From assembly GCA_008638375.1 (NCBI GenBank), contig CM018035.1, positions 39,695,754 to 39,759,753 on the forward strand: a DNA stretch of 64,000 nucleotides. The letters run 5' to 3'. This document shows positions 48,937 through 60,916 of this stretch, piece after piece. Under the pieces are notes generated by a model. That model did no database searches, was not told the DNA's origin, and saw nothing but the letters and a program-made list of their open reading frames with translations. The DNA comes from Nyssa sinensis. Its lineage: Eukaryota; Streptophyta; Magnoliopsida; Cornales; Nyssaceae. Every line of letters begins with the position of its first letter. Position 1 is the stretch's first letter. The position numbers and the translations under genes were made by a program.

Positions 48937-50785
48937 CACTTGTCACGACCCGTAACCCATCCTATGTGGATTAAGGGCCCGCGACTGGGGGCAGCGACCC
49001 GTGAGCCATCGCCCGCCAAAGGGTCTTAAATATTATTTAATTAATCATCAAATTTGCATGTCATGAGATTAGCTAAGCCCTTATCATTATCAGAGTCTAC
49101 TTACACATGCCAAAATGAAAATAAATGTTTAATTTACAAATCCTTAAAACTAACATACCCAAGACGTGGACACATGGGAGAATTAAGACGACTATGAACT
49201 TAGTCTAATACATTCTAAGCAAAAGCGACCACTGTACTTGCAAAAGGACAACCTGCACAAATACATGGCGTCTACTCTATATGTACACCTGCTGGTCCTT
49301 TTCTAACTTGTTGTTTTGAAAAAAAATTAACATATCTAAAGTGAGTTGATTTAGCTCAGTAAGTAAACTCCTCGCTTTACCATGGGTCAAGGTTAGTCCA
49401 AAAGAAAGATAATGGATAACAATAAGCAAAGGATAAGATCTCCAAAAGCATGCGAATAATAGAACATCACAGCAGCGAGTCACCAAGAACGTGATTCAAT
49501 AAAATGACTCATAAGTCCCGAAGGCACATCCCATGGTAGAAATAACAAATCAATAATAGGGATCGGCATGTACAATAAATAGTTGCCACAATAACATAAT
49601 AACAATCTAAATCCAAAGATAAGCAGACAAGCATATCAACAATCACATAATATGTCAACAGATAAACCATAGAACCAACTCACGAGGCATATCTAGAATC
49701 AAGAGTACATCATCAACGTAGGCTTGCAAGCATATCAATGATTCATGAGTGTATCAATAGGATATCAATAAACGATATGAGATACTAACAAAACAGATGT
49801 TGACACATATAAGGCCCGACATACCCTCAAAGGTGCTCATCCAGGTCCATTCCCCCTTCAAACCACTGGATAGCACTAGAGCTTTGTATATATATCATGT
49901 CCTCTAAGGACTAGGCGCTGAGCATCATTCCCAAACACTAACCCGTAGGTCCTCAAGCATCCATGAATCATATGGACGTTGAGACTGATCACAACTCCGG
50001 GCACTCATAAAAATATCATGATCATCATAATTTCAAAGGCGATGCACATATTTGTAGAATAGCAAATTCTTAGTAGTGAAAGGCATACAATGTTCCAACA
50101 TCCAAGTAAGGCATATGAATGGACAAATAATCATGTAGGATATTAGAAAGCAAATTCACAATATAGGACAAGCATCAAAATTATGGAGATCAATAATGTC
50201 AAGTATGCATGGATTACAAATTGATAGCATCAAGAAAATAAACTATAACATGGCTAAGAATACCACATGCTAGAGTTCGGGTTTACTTACTTCAAAAATA
50301 GATTATCCTTCCTTCACGAGGAATCAGAATTCTTTTTCATTTCCTTTAGAAGAACCTATAATCAAGAAATAATTTTCAGTATTCATAAACTTAACCTGAT
50401 TTTATTTATGAATTGCAGTTTTTTAACCTCATGTGTCATATTTTTAGTCCATGGGCTTATTTTCCTCCTCTTGGTAGCATCGTCATATTTTTAGCGTATC
50501 TTAAAAATAGCCTTTTCATGTTTCAGTATCTTAAATATTTAATTTATCAAAATAAACTCTACCGTTGAGTTCGAAACGTCAAAAAACTTTAAAGCATTTA
50601 TTTTAATAATTTTTGGGGGTCGTTTGGTATCATTATTTGGCCTTTAGGACACTTTTGGGATTAACCCAATTAGTCCGTTCGCATTTTTTTGAAATTTAAT
50701 TTAGTAATTTGGACTCTGCCATTGAGTTTGGAATACCCAAAAACGTTGGGTTACACTGTCTTTTATTTTATTTGGACTCTGAGAA

Positions 50786-50890
50786 TATTTAATTAATTTA
50801 AATTAATTAAATTATTTTAATTAATTTAAATTAATTAAATTATTTTAATTAATTTCAATTAATTAAATTATTTTAATTAATTTAATCATA
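50786..50890. repeat. AT-rich tandem repeat, about 29-bp unit, 3.5 copies
   Basis: Units of TTAATTAATTTAAATTAATT plus AAATTATTT recur with one or two changes. Each unit contains a TTAATTTAAATTAA palindrome. It lies where other LTRs have a (TTAA)n block. Confidence 0.8.
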
Positions 50891-50930
50891 ATATTATATA
50901 TTATATATTTATTTACGTAATATTTTAACC

Positions 50931-51007
50931 AAGTGCCTTAGTGGCACAGTGGTTCCCACACTTGGTATAAGCTTCACACGCACACACACGTCAGTGGGTT
51001 GAATCTC
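50931..51007 (+). other. tRNA-like (SINE-head-like) module 1
   Basis: TGGCACAGTGG (50942-50952) matches the Pol III A-box consensus, and GGTTGAATCTC (50997-51007) is a near B box 55 bases downstream. The leading AAGTGCCTTAGTGGCACAGT is nearly repeated at 62710-62729 in another LTR. Confidence 0.5.
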
Positions 51008-52104
51008 ATTGATTGCATTGTTCCCGTCTTCTTCTTCTTTTCTAATTGATTCAGAACCAAACAGTGGACAAGGTCTAATTCAGAGATAGGATATCACTGT
51101 TCTAATCGCGGTTATTAGATTAGATTTTCTATTCACGCAGCCAAACAAAACCATTTCAGCTTAAAATTAAAACCAATCCCTCAATACGGCGCCGTTCTAT
51201 TAAACCCATATGTGCGATGGGTCGGGTCCCGACTAGAATACGGATCCGACCTGAGACCGACCCAACCCTGTTCATCTTCTTCCCCAAGCTTTAGGCTATT
51301 GTTGCCCTAATCGCTAGTTTCATACAATTTCTATTTCATGGAGTTTTAGAACTCTGATTTGTCTGATTTTTGTTCCTATGGACTCCTAGGATCATGGGGG
51401 TTCATTTGGAATTGGTTTGGGGGCATGGAATTAGGTTCAAAAGCTCCATTGGAGCTTCGTGTCCATTTTTGCATTTAGCTTAGTACATGTTCATTTCTTG
51501 ATGAAAATGGCCAAGGTTTAGTCTGTTAGTCTCCTCTAGTTATGGGGTCTCATATCCCGTTCATTAAAATGGGTTTTTGTGTGGGTTTGTAAGGCTTGGT
51601 TTCAAAATCGAAACCTACACTTCGTGATTTCATGGCTTTCCCTTAGGCTTCATGGTCGCAGACTATTGTTTACATGACCCTCACAAGGCTTATTTTAAGT
51701 CCCAATAAGCCAATTTCTGTTTGGCTTTAGTTGGTTCAGACCTGCTCTAACAGAGGTCTATCAATGGTGGTTTGTACGACAACTATTTTTTGGGTTGTCT
51801 TGGGACCTAATCTTACCTCTACTTCGAGAATAATGGCATCAAGGACCATGCATGCCTCTTAGGATCATTATACTACACAAAATTATCCTTTTTAATCAAA
51901 GAGAGAAAATTAACTTTGAAGCTTTTACCTTCAATGGTAATTCTTCCTTCAGCCTCAAGCCACTGAATTCCCCATGGTAAGCTTCTAACTTGCATGCATG
52001 AACCCCTTTCTTCTTCTTCTTTTTCTTCTTCTTTCCTTCATTTCCTCTCTCTTTCTCTCTCTACACGCACATGTACAACACACACACACTAAACACACAC
52101 TTGG

Positions 52105-55100
52105 TGTCACGACCCGAAATCCACCCTATGCGGATCTCGTGTCGCGGGGCCGACCCGAAGGCCGTCCCTACTTTTTTCCATTCCTGTATCATAGTACTAA
52201 TATGCAATGTACTAAAAATTTTAAACAATGAACAGCGGAAGTCTTTATCAATTACAGTAATCCAGCGGAAGTCTTTTTAAATAAATTACACAGCGGAAGT
52301 CTATTAAATACATGACATAGTTCTACATAAAACAAAATGAGAACTAAACGTAACCAGCACCCGGGGGTGGTGAATACATGGGAGAACTAACATAGACTGA
52401 TACAGTACTTCAAAATGTCCCCCTACGCTCTCAGACTCCTACTGGGGTCTCGCAGCGTCATCACCTGAAATGGAGGGTAAGTGGGGTGGAATGAGCTATG
52501 AAGCTCAGCAAGTAAACCACATCTCCGACACTGGTATCGATGATTATAAAGAACATGAATCCATGAATAAACATATGATAGCTAATCATAAGAAGTAAGA
52601 TGCTGTGATAGCCAATGAGAACAGTTGCCATGATGGCCAATAAATAGTGGGGCACAATATACAATCAGGAGTAATGAATAAGCAGTGATAAGGGTTTCTC
52701 AACAATAACCTGTCACAATAAGAGTACTGCCACAATAAAACGATTACAATCAAACCAATGAACAATGTAAGATAATCCATAAGAAACAGTAATCCATAAG
52801 AAACAGTAACCATTCAACAATATATCCATAACAATAATCCAATGGAGATGCTTATAATCTGTAGTAGGGGATGGCAGTCCCTCTTCGTAATTCGAGGCCC
52901 GGCATACCTCTCAGTTAAACTCACATCTTTTGCCACGCGTCCGTTCACGGACTAGTTCGTCACAGAAGCATCGGATGGATATTGTGACTGAGCACAATTC
53001 CAGCATTTATAAACATAGCATGATCATTTGTGATTCCATAGGAGTATGAAAATGGAATATCATATATACAGTAAAGCATAACAGTAAGCCTTTCAAGGCA
53101 CGGTTCAATATGATAACAATAGTACAATAGTCAATCAATGTCTACAAGATAGAACAATATCATACTGTGGATAGCAATAACATGAGTACTTTCAAGAGTA
53201 CAAGTTTGGCAGTAAGGAATAAACTTGGCTTTAGAAACACCACATGGAAGAGAAAGTGATCCACTTACCTCTATCGTGATTCTATCTCAGAAATCCCTGA
53301 GTGTACCCTTGCCTTTCGAGTTTCCTATATATCAGTGAATACGTTTTAGAATAAATGCTATTCATCAAATTTTATGCCTTTCTATCATAAGTATTTCAAA
53401 TACTATTTTAGACTTTACCATTGAGTCCAGAATGCCGAAGAAAGTCGGTTTAGGCTTTCGCGGAATTCCATTTGGACTTGTACTAAAAAGGGCAAAATGG
53501 TTATTTTGCACTTTTACGGTATTTTATCCTTCGGGGTCTCATCTCGTAAAACAGACCCCACCATTGGACTCAGAACATCCGAGATAATAGGTTTTGACTA
53601 TTCATTTGTATCGTTTGGACTTCGTTTGACCCATATTTGAGATAGGGGCATTTTTGTAAAAATTAATTTTTTTATGTTTGGGCAACAGTGAAATTTCCTA
53701 AAATATTTGGGGCCGGTTCATAAATTCCAAAACTTGCGGTCTGAACCAGTTGGTTCAGGACAAGAAACCCTAAACCGGTCCACCCTTCCCCTGAACCAAA
53801 CGGTTCACTTTAGTTTAAAAACAGGATTTCAATAACCCTGTTTCCTTATCCCATCCTTGGTTTGGATAACCCCAAACCCAATTTCAATTTACTATCCGTG
53901 TAACCAAACAAGCCCAATTCCATTTAAATTAAAAACCCAAAACGACACAGCATCACTTACCCTCTTATTTCCGGTCGGGTCCCGACCCGGATCCAACCCG
54001 GATCCGTTTCCTTTTAACCCGAATAGACCCACGACTTCTCGATCGTCTTCCCCGAAGCTCTGGTGAGCCTGCATTAGGTTTCCGTCACCTTCTCCGGTGA
54101 CGGTGACCTCATCCCGTTCATTTTTAAACTCGTTTTCAATGCAGTTTCATTCTTTTCCCTTCAAGGATCTCAATCCTAGCCTCGGCTTGCCCCAAAACTC
54201 TCCCCATCTTCACGAATAGGGATTTATTCAACTCCGGTCGATTCTCCGGCCAAGTTTCATTTTCTATTTCGTAACGTTTTGATCACGGTTTTGGTTCTAG
54301 AATTCTTCTAGCATGTTTCTGAACCTGATTAGATCATTTTTAGAAACTTTAAAACAAGTTTTAAACATAAAATTCATGGAACCCGAGATTATTCATCAAC
54401 CTGCAACTCAGTTTTTCTCTCTCTCGGTTCTACACCATTTAACCTGATTCTTTTTGCATTTATAAGCTAATATCATGCTTATTAAGACCCTAGCTTTAAA
54501 TCAAACATTCATGCTTAAAATCATTAAAAACAGAAACGTGATTACTCACCTGGGTTTTCTTGTTTGATCTCGGTTGTTATGCCCTTGAACCCCTTTGCTT
54601 CTGTTTCTGATTCCCTGATGATACTCTTCTCACTCTAAGCCTCTTAGTTCCTTCAGTTTGTTTCTATTCCTCTCAACTCACAAGACCCGTATACATATAT
54701 ATATATATATATAGACAATACACCCACCGCTTCTTTCTCTCTCTACCTTATCACTCTCTCTGTCTCTTGCAGTCATTCTTGACTGCAGAGAACTGTCCCC
54801 TTAACCCTAGCCACCCACGTACCTCACATATATACATATATATACATTATATTACATATACACACACACCATCACCAAGTCGGTTGGTGTGGTTTCCCAA
54901 ACACACACACACACAGTGATACACACACACACATAGTGATGCACACACACTGATATTTGTTTGGAAGCTTCCCTTCCTTTTTCTCTTTATCTTAATTTAT
55001 ATACATAATACATTTACATTATACATATATATACATATAAAATACATAGTTTTATACATGTATTTATAACCATATAAATACATATAATTGTATTTTTAGT

Positions 55101-55366
55101 CACGTATACATACACTAATATTTTGGGAACTATGCATGTGTACGTACGTATGCATGCATGGGTTACATGCATGCACGCTTTTCGAGGTAAGGTTCTAAGT
55201 TGCTCAGGTACTACCCGACACTGGCCATACTAAGAAAAACATTTATCTTTTGAAATTAAGTTCAGTTCCATAATTTATTGCAACATAGAGTTTAAGACAG
55301 CTCAGGTTATGCTATTCAGTCGACTTGCCTCAGTAAACGTGTCGTATCCCGGGTCGGGATATCACA
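52105..55366 (-). mobile_element. Solo LTR A2 (TSD CTTGG)
   Basis: TGTCACGACCCG at 52105 and GGGATATCACA ending at 55366 are bounded by CTTGG at 52100-52104 and 55367-55371. The 3262 bp are collinear with LTR 20039-22992, sharing both ends, the AGCGGAAGTCT repeats, a donor at about 53271 (minus strand) and an acceptor TTTCAG at about 52466. There is no internal region. Confidence 0.93.
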
Positions 55367-55413
55367 CTTGGTCTGTTTTACATTATATGCACACACAACA
55401 CATGTTGTTATTA

Positions 55414-55419
<6 letters not shown>

Positions 55420-55458
<39 letters not shown>
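55420..55458. repeat. (TA)n microsatellite
   Basis: About 19 TA units near the 5' end of the old gypsy LTR. Confidence 0.9.
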
Positions 55459-55461
<3 letters not shown>

Positions 55462-55610
55462 CTTACATCAGCCTAGGAGGTTGCATGAAATGCAATTGGC
55501 TGAGGAGATGGCTCAATGGGGTATTGCCACTTCAATTTTGAGCATGTTGAATTTGGGACTTATTACAGCATAAATATATATCTTATGCATTATATTGCAC
55601 AAAAGTGCAT

Positions 55611-55687
55611 GTAGCCCAGTTGATATTCTTTTTGGGCTTAAGATCTTCCTTCCTTTTCGATCTAGGGTTCAAACCCCTTGGCCCTCC
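55611..55687 (+). other. tRNA-like module 2 in the old gypsy LTR
   Basis: GTAGCCCAGTTGA resembles an A box, and GGGTTCAAACCCC (55675-55687) a B box. It is homologous to the module at 41988-42053 of LTR F. Confidence 0.45.
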
Positions 55688-56094
55688 TTCCTGCCTCATT
55701 TTTCTCCTTTTTTCTCCTTATGCCTTGTTTAGCAATTTTCAGCATTATTGTCAAATTTTTACATTGTGTCTTAATTGCTTTAAAAATTCATTCGTATTCT
55801 CGCCTTGCTTTTTAATTTTGTGTGCTAATTTTATATGTCCTAGACCTTTATTTTTAATGTTTTACATGGTATTTTATTTATACTAAACATGCGTCGCATT
55901 TGTCGGTAAATTTGTAATTAAGTTCATTTTATTCGAGCATTACTCTAATTTGTCCAATTATGCTTTGTGCAATAATTTTAACATTTACGGCCTACTAGTT
56001 TCAATTTAAAATGTCGAATAAATTAATGTATATTTAAGCTTATAAATGTGCCATTACAAGAATTTACTTTACCTAATTGGGTCGAGGTATTACA

Positions 56095-56698
56095 CCCTAT
56101 CTCACTTTTGTGCAAACTTGAAAAACCCTAACTTTGATTTCTTCCAAGAGCAAAGGCGAGTGCAAATATATCTTCAATCTTCAAGAACTTGGCTTAAGAA
56201 TTCTTCCTTTTTTTTTTTTGTTCTTCCTTTTCTTCCTTTATTTCTTCTTCTCTTTCCATCTTTCTCTCTTTTTCCTCTCAAGTGCCCAGGTTGTATGAGT
56301 GTACGTGTTTGTGTATACCCAGTCGTGTTTTATTTTGTGTGTGTGTGTTTTAGGTGTAGCATGTGTTGGTGTGTTGGAATTAAATGTGTGGTGGAGATTC
56401 ACCCACATTGAAACTTTTGATTACCTATTTTTAAATATTTTTATGTGTACAATTACTCATCTAACCATATTATTTACTGTCATCAATTATCTCATTAATG
56501 GTCTTTTTTTCTTTTTACAATTTCAAGAAACTCTAAATTCTTTTAAATTTATTTGCATGTATCTATTTTAATTTTATTGGGTCTAATTTATATTTCATGT
56601 ACCATTAATTTAATTTCCTTAATTAATTTTATATAACATTAATTATTTTTTCAATTTAATTATTTATTTAATTTTCATTAAAATAATGGGACTTTACA
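56095..56698 (-). mobile_element. Probable 5' end of another minus-strand LTR (host of the old gypsy element)
   Basis: The stretch follows the old gypsy LTR and has the usual LTR order read backwards: a CT-rich leader (56200-56280), GTGTGTGT runs (56290-56370), an AT-rich block, and an end in GACTTTACA (56698), which on the minus strand reads TGTAAAGTC. The rest of this LTR would lie left of the window. The call rests on composition and one terminus. Confidence 0.4.
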
Positions 56699-57050
56699 AG
56701 ATTGATCGATGACCTCAGCGAAAACCATTATGGTGCATGCGTGATCTTCCTATATTAATAGGGTCTTCACAAAGATGTATACGGAGGAAGAGAAAGAAAG
56801 GACTAAGAGAGGGCTTCCCTATGGATTTCTCTATTTGGATTGCTTCACCTTCTTCAGAATCTACACCATTCTAAGATCCTTTATTAAGTGTGGCTCCCAC
56901 TCTTATATCCTCTCTGGAGCCATTTAGTGCAATTTTAATATAGTAGAAATAATTAAAATTAATTGGTCATTAATTAATTAAGAGTTAATTAAAAATTAAC
57001 GATTAATTGGAACTAATTTGGTGGAACCCTAAATTCCTCATTTTATCTTA
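56699..57050. other. Unclassified non-coding sequence
   Basis: I see no ORF, terminal repeat or known family. The right part is AT-rich with TTAATTAA runs. It may be old intergenic sequence flanking the LTR stack. Confidence 0.4.
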
Positions 57051-57060
57051 ATTTTGTAAG

Positions 57061-57313
57061 AGTAATGCTATCTTTACCATAAAATTTTATCAAATTTTCT
57101 TACTTGCTGACGTGGCTGTTCGGGTGCTAGTCAATTAAGACTCTTGGTATATGTGGGTACTAATCAATTAAGCCTCTTGGACTCACTTGACATGACTAGT
57201 ACCAAGAGGCTGAATTCACTAGCACTGAGAAGTTGAATTCACTAGCACCAAGAACAGCCGCATTAGCAGATAAATGTTTTTGGTAAAATGTTAAGGTAAG
57301 GATAGTATTATCC
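57061..57313. mobile_element. Foldback MITE with imperfect TIRs and a 9-10 bp TSD
   Basis: AGTAATGCTATC...ACCATAAAATTTTA at the left pairs with the reverse complement of the right end (GGTAAAATGTTAAGGTAAGG...). ATTTTGTAAG stands on both sides (57051-57060 and 57314-57323). Internally, CTCTTGGTA/TACCAAGAG and GTGCTAGT/ACTAGCAC also pair, so the whole element can fold back. A 9-10 bp TSD points to a Mutator-like origin. It is non-coding. Confidence 0.7.
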
Positions 57314-57323
57314 ATTTTGTAAG

Positions 57324-57422
57324 AGTAATGCTATTCTTACCATAAAATTTTATCAAATTTTCTTACCTACTGACGTGGCTGTTCGGGTGCTAGTCAATTA
57401 AGTCTCTTAGTATATGTGGGTA
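57324..57422. repeat. Second, partial MITE copy in tandem
   Basis: It starts directly after the second ATTTTGTAAG and repeats the first about 98 bp of the MITE (AGTAATGCTATTC... to TATATGTGGGTA) with few changes, then stops. The tandem arrangement shares the TSD unit. Confidence 0.75.
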
Positions 57423-58054
57423 TAACCGCACAAAAATTATTTTATTACTTTTGTGCGTGATAGAAAAAGAGAAAATCTACTCTCTTTTTTGATGTACAAC
57501 TTGTATAGAGAAAAAATAGTAAAAGATCCAAAAAGATCCATAAGAGTAAGAAAAAGAAGATTTTTGAAGTAGACATTTTTAACAATCGACATTATGAAAA
57601 ATAAGATAATTTTAATCCCTTTTTTAAAATTATATGATTCGTGATAAAAAGAAAAATTATAAATAAACTTTTGAAATGCCTTCCCCTATTGTTACGAATT
57701 CAACAGTAATTTACATAAAACAAATGGATGGGAGAATCTGTCAAGAAATTTGTTGGTGGAAGGGAGTAGTCGAAGGTTCAGACAAGTGAGGAGAGTATTT
57801 AATTGATTGAAACACGAGGGCATAGATTTTCAATTTAACTAAAATTTAAAAACAATATAATAGAATACACTCATTACCTAACATCTTAAGACGAGATTAG
57901 TTGGTTAAATTTCAAACCACACCTCAACTCTTTTATCCGTTCAATTATTATGGATAAATATAATTACACATGGCTGCTGTCTCTTTGGTTTGAACCCTGA
58001 AGCATTCTTAACCTCAACTTTACTCGCAGAAAGGATTGCAAAACTGCAGCAGCT
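57423..58054 (+). promoter_or_regulatory. Upstream region of the Rieske oxygenase gene
   Basis: AT-rich, non-repetitive sequence without ORFs. ATAAATATAA at 57954-57963, about 90-100 bp before the ATG, is a possible TATA element. The GCAGCAGCTATGG start context is favourable. The proximity of the MITE means it could contribute promoter sequence. Confidence 0.4.
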
Positions 58055-58585
58055 ATGGAAACACTCGGAACTTCCTCTTTTTCTTCATTTAACCTCACAA
58101 TGATCTCAACAAGATTTCCCAGAGCCCAACTTCAGAGAGCCAAGTCGATTAATCCATTCGATATTCAATCCAATTCGTCTATCTCATTAATTCCCAGAGA
58201 CAAAGTGAAATTCAAGCTTCTTACCGCCATTTCGTCAACTGTTTCAACTGAATTCGCTGATCCTCCAGAACAAGAAATTGAAATTCATCGCCAACAAGAT
58301 AAATTCGACTGGTTTTCGCAGTGGTATCCGATAATGCCAGTCTGTGACCTCGACAAGAGGGTCCCACATTCAAAGAAGGTGATGGGTCTTGATGTTGTGG
58401 TGTGGTGGGATAGGAATGAGAGTGCATGGAAGGTGTTTGATGATGCTTGTCCTCATAGGTTGGCTCCACTCTCTGAAGGGAGGATTGATCAGTGGGGACG
58501 CTTGCAGTGTGTATACCATGGTTGGTGTTTTAATGGATCTGGTGACTGCAAATTCATTCCTCAGGCACCCCCAGACGGTCCTCAG
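58055..58585 (+). CDS. PTC52: Exon 1 of a PTC52/ACD1-like chloroplast Rieske oxygenase
   Basis: This encodes 177 residues, ending at a CAG|GTAATT donor in phase 0. Residues 1-60 are rich in Ser, Arg and hydroxylated residues with few acids, a typical plastid transit peptide. [18 protein letters not shown] (84-101) is the family's N-terminal signature. The Rieske [2Fe-2S] ligands are C132 and H134 ([12 protein letters not shown]) and C152 and H155 (CVYHGW). The family includes PAO, TIC55, PTC52 and CAO; the [13 protein letters not shown] and [10 protein letters not shown] stretches fit PTC52 best. PTC52 is an inner-envelope oxygenase linked to protochlorophyllide metabolism and import. The mononuclear-iron domain and the C-terminal membrane segments lie in exons outside the window. 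Confidence 0.88.
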
Positions 58586-59534
58586 GTAATTAATTACTCT
58601 TTTGAAAAAAAAGAAATAATTTCTTTTTGCCGTAGTATACTCAGTTTTTAGCTTTAATTTCATTGTAGTTTGTTTCTTAGATTTGTCTAGTTAATTTTAA
58701 GATTGTCGAGTTTTATTTTTGTTTGATATTATTCAACTCTGCCTGTGTTCAATGTCTTGTCTTTGATACTATTGGTCCTAGGCCTTAGAAAAGAGGAGGG
58801 TTGTGGTAGATAGACAACCAACATAAACCATATGGCATCCACTTTATTCACATGAAACCTGTTAATTTTTTAGTTGAATATTCAAATATAACATGATAAA
58901 AGAAGTAAAATGGTAGATAAATGACAATTCAATTATATACAAATGAGATGACTAAATTCATTAAAATGTAGTAAAATGGATTCTTAGATAAGAAGGGAAC
59001 TGGTTGTCATCAGAAAGAAACTTGAAAATGGAATGAAGCAAATAGCAATTTCCTCATAAAGAGCATGTTATGAAGTAAAAAAACTTTACTATATCTAGGA
59101 ATTGGGTATGTATTGAAGAGTGTTTAAAAAAGTTTTGTCAAGACTCACCTCAAAGCTTGCCTTGAAACAAGGCATATATTAAATGCCTTGGAGCTTTAAA
59201 AGATAAGTGGGAATCCTGAAAAATATTTGCTTCAAACTCTAAAGTATTCAAAAGCAATGTTTCAAACCCTTTTTATGCATTCAAAATGCTTCCCATGATT
59301 AACTTTAAGGCTTTAAAGAATAAAAGAATATATAACCCTTACATTATAAATATTAACACAAAAGAATGAGATAGACTCCAAAATTATTTGTTTTTTTCTT
59401 TATTAAGTTGCTTCATATCAATAGAACCCTTCGATTGAAAGGAATTTATAACTAATAATGACGCTTGACAACTTTCATAACACTTAATTGAAAGGGTTTT
59501 TCTTTTTTTTTTTTGTACATAAATGGGTTATGCT

Positions 59535-59789
59535 TGTTAAGCAATCAATTGCTTCAAAAGCTTATGCTTTTAGAGAAAACTCTCAACACTCCCTCGTCCC
59601 AGATTCACACGTTGAGAGGCGAAGAAATAACAGGCAAATGTGGAGCAAAACAAAGTGCAAATGCAAATGGTGAGATTTGAACCCGAGACCTCTTGTAATC
59701 AAGTCTTTGATACCATGTTAAGCAACCGATTGCTCCAAAAGTTTCAATTGTTAGAGAATGGGCTGACAATGTATATCAAGCTCTCAATA
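59535..59789 (-). mobile_element. 255-bp TRIM (terminal-repeat retrotransposon in miniature), TSD ATGCT
   Basis: Two short direct repeats starting TGTTAAGCAA lie at 59535-59588 and 59716-59789, and ATGCT flanks the whole (59530-59534 and 59790-59794). CTTTGATACCA (59705-59715), the complement of an initiator-Met-type PBS (TGGTATCAAAG), abuts the right repeat. CTCCCTCGTCCC abuts the left repeat and gives a purine-rich tract on the minus strand. Orientation is therefore minus. The left LTR has an internal deletion of about 20 bp relative to the right. It is non-coding. Confidence 0.85.
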
Positions 59790-59794
59790 ATGCT

Positions 59795-60542
59795 CTCCTA
59801 TGGCTTTCATAGAATATTAGATTTTTTTCCTTCCCCAACAACAAGCACAAGAAAGAGGAGAGTACGAAGAAGGAAGAAGGAAACAGTTTTGTACCTTCTG
59901 TTTTTTTTATATAGAAAAACTTTCAATTAGTATTTTCAAAGGATGATTAGTCAAAAAATGCTCTCTTAAGGTCATGTATATCTAATCCTACCCAGACCCG
60001 TAGTGGCAGGGGCTCGTGCATTAAGTTTACTATTTTTTATATTGATGGTTGAAGTTTCAAAAAAATTAGAAATTCCTCTTTTCTAACAAACAATAAATTT
60101 TTTTATTAAAAAACTTAAGTCCCAAAATTCTTACGGCTGAATGCCTTGAGGTGTACGCTTCGTCTTATAAATGGTCAAGCACACTTTACCTTCTAAGACA
60201 TTGAAGTTGACAAAACTTTGAGCCTAATGAAATATCTAAGGCTAAATGACCTTTTTTATTGCCATTTATGGCAATAATGTTGTTGTTAGGTTGACTAATC
60301 CGTTTCACCGTTAAAACCCATGGTACGTGAAAAAAGAATGGGAATACCACTTAGTTTGGGAAATGGAATGATGAACAGTAACAGTAACGACTGCCATAAG
60401 AGTAACGGTCGTGGTGATGTAGATGTGGGAGTGTAATGTTTTTTTATTAGACAACTCCCTTAAATTATACTGATACACGTGTTTTAATTACTAAATTTCA
60501 TATATTTAAATTTTAATGATTTTTATTAATTTATAAAGATAA
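59795..60542. other. Intronic sequence without recognised features
   Basis: AT-rich with no conserved ORF or terminal repeats. Short AAGGAGGAAGAAGG-like purine runs lie near 59860-59880. Confidence 0.5.
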
Positions 60543-60916
60543 TTGTATATGAAAGGGAGGCAAATAACTCTTTTGGAGAGTACTTTGTCTAGTCTTCCTA
60601 TATACTTTCTATTGCTATTTCCTATCCCTGCTTCAGTGGCAAGAATATTAGAGAAACTGCAAAGGGATTTTTTATAGGGTGGCTTGGGTGATGAGCTCAA
60701 ATATCATCTTGTGGGTTGGGATAGGGTTTGTAGTCCCTTGAAATATGGGGGATTGGGCACCAAAAGGCTTTGGGTGTTTAATGAAGCCTTATTGGAGAGA
60801 TGGTTATGGAGATTTAGATTGGAAAAAAAGAGTTATGGAGGAAAATTGTGGAAAGGAAGTCTGGAGTTTAGTTTGGGGAGTGGTGCTCAAAGGAGATGTA
60901 TATCACACAAGGTTGG
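60543..60916 (+). pseudogene. LINE reverse-transcriptase remnant (zinc-binding end)
   Basis: The plus frame gives [32 protein letters not shown], a TAG at 60675-60677 where the family has Trp (FLWGG), then GDELKYHLVGWDRVCSP and FNEALLERWLWRF. This is the C-terminal RT and RVT zinc-binding region of plant non-LTR elements. The right end is cut by an LTR at 60917, and upstream the frame fades near 60540. No poly(A) end or TSD is visible. The reading frame running on to 60971 is LTR sequence, not protein. Confidence 0.87.

Larger units (their letters stand above)
40264..56094 (-). mobile_element. Old minus-strand Ty3/gypsy element (left part outside window)
   Basis: Reading right to left: 5' LTR 56094-48941, PBS 48936-48925, gag from 48801, zinc knuckle, protease, RT, RNase H, then integrase, which is cut by L1 at 40264. 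The integrase C-terminus and 3' LTR must lie left of the window. Two other LTRs split it, at 41306-45980 in RNase H and at 52105-55366 in the 5' LTR. Many stops and frameshifts show that it is older than the plus-strand element. RT and integrase motifs are typical of plant gypsy elements. Confidence 0.88.
48941..56094 (-). repeat. 5' LTR of the old gypsy element, in two pieces
   Basis: The pieces 48941-52104 and 55372-56094 are separated by LTR 52105-55366 and its CTTGG copy; joined, they are about 3.89 kb. The outer end reads TGTAATACCTCGACCC on the minus strand and the inner end GGGTTACGGGTCGTGACA. It contains a 29-bp AT-rich tandem repeat (about 50786-50890) and two tRNA-like modules (50942-51007 and 55611-55687). 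Confidence 0.87.

Noticed and set aside
50931..51007. A functional tRNA gene
   Set aside because: A and B boxes are present, but I cannot draw acceptor, D, anticodon and T stems that pair.
59795..60542. Possible second exon of the Rieske gene
   Set aside because: No frame continues the Rieske domain or shows the expected Trp/Pro-rich segment after the PPDGP stretch.
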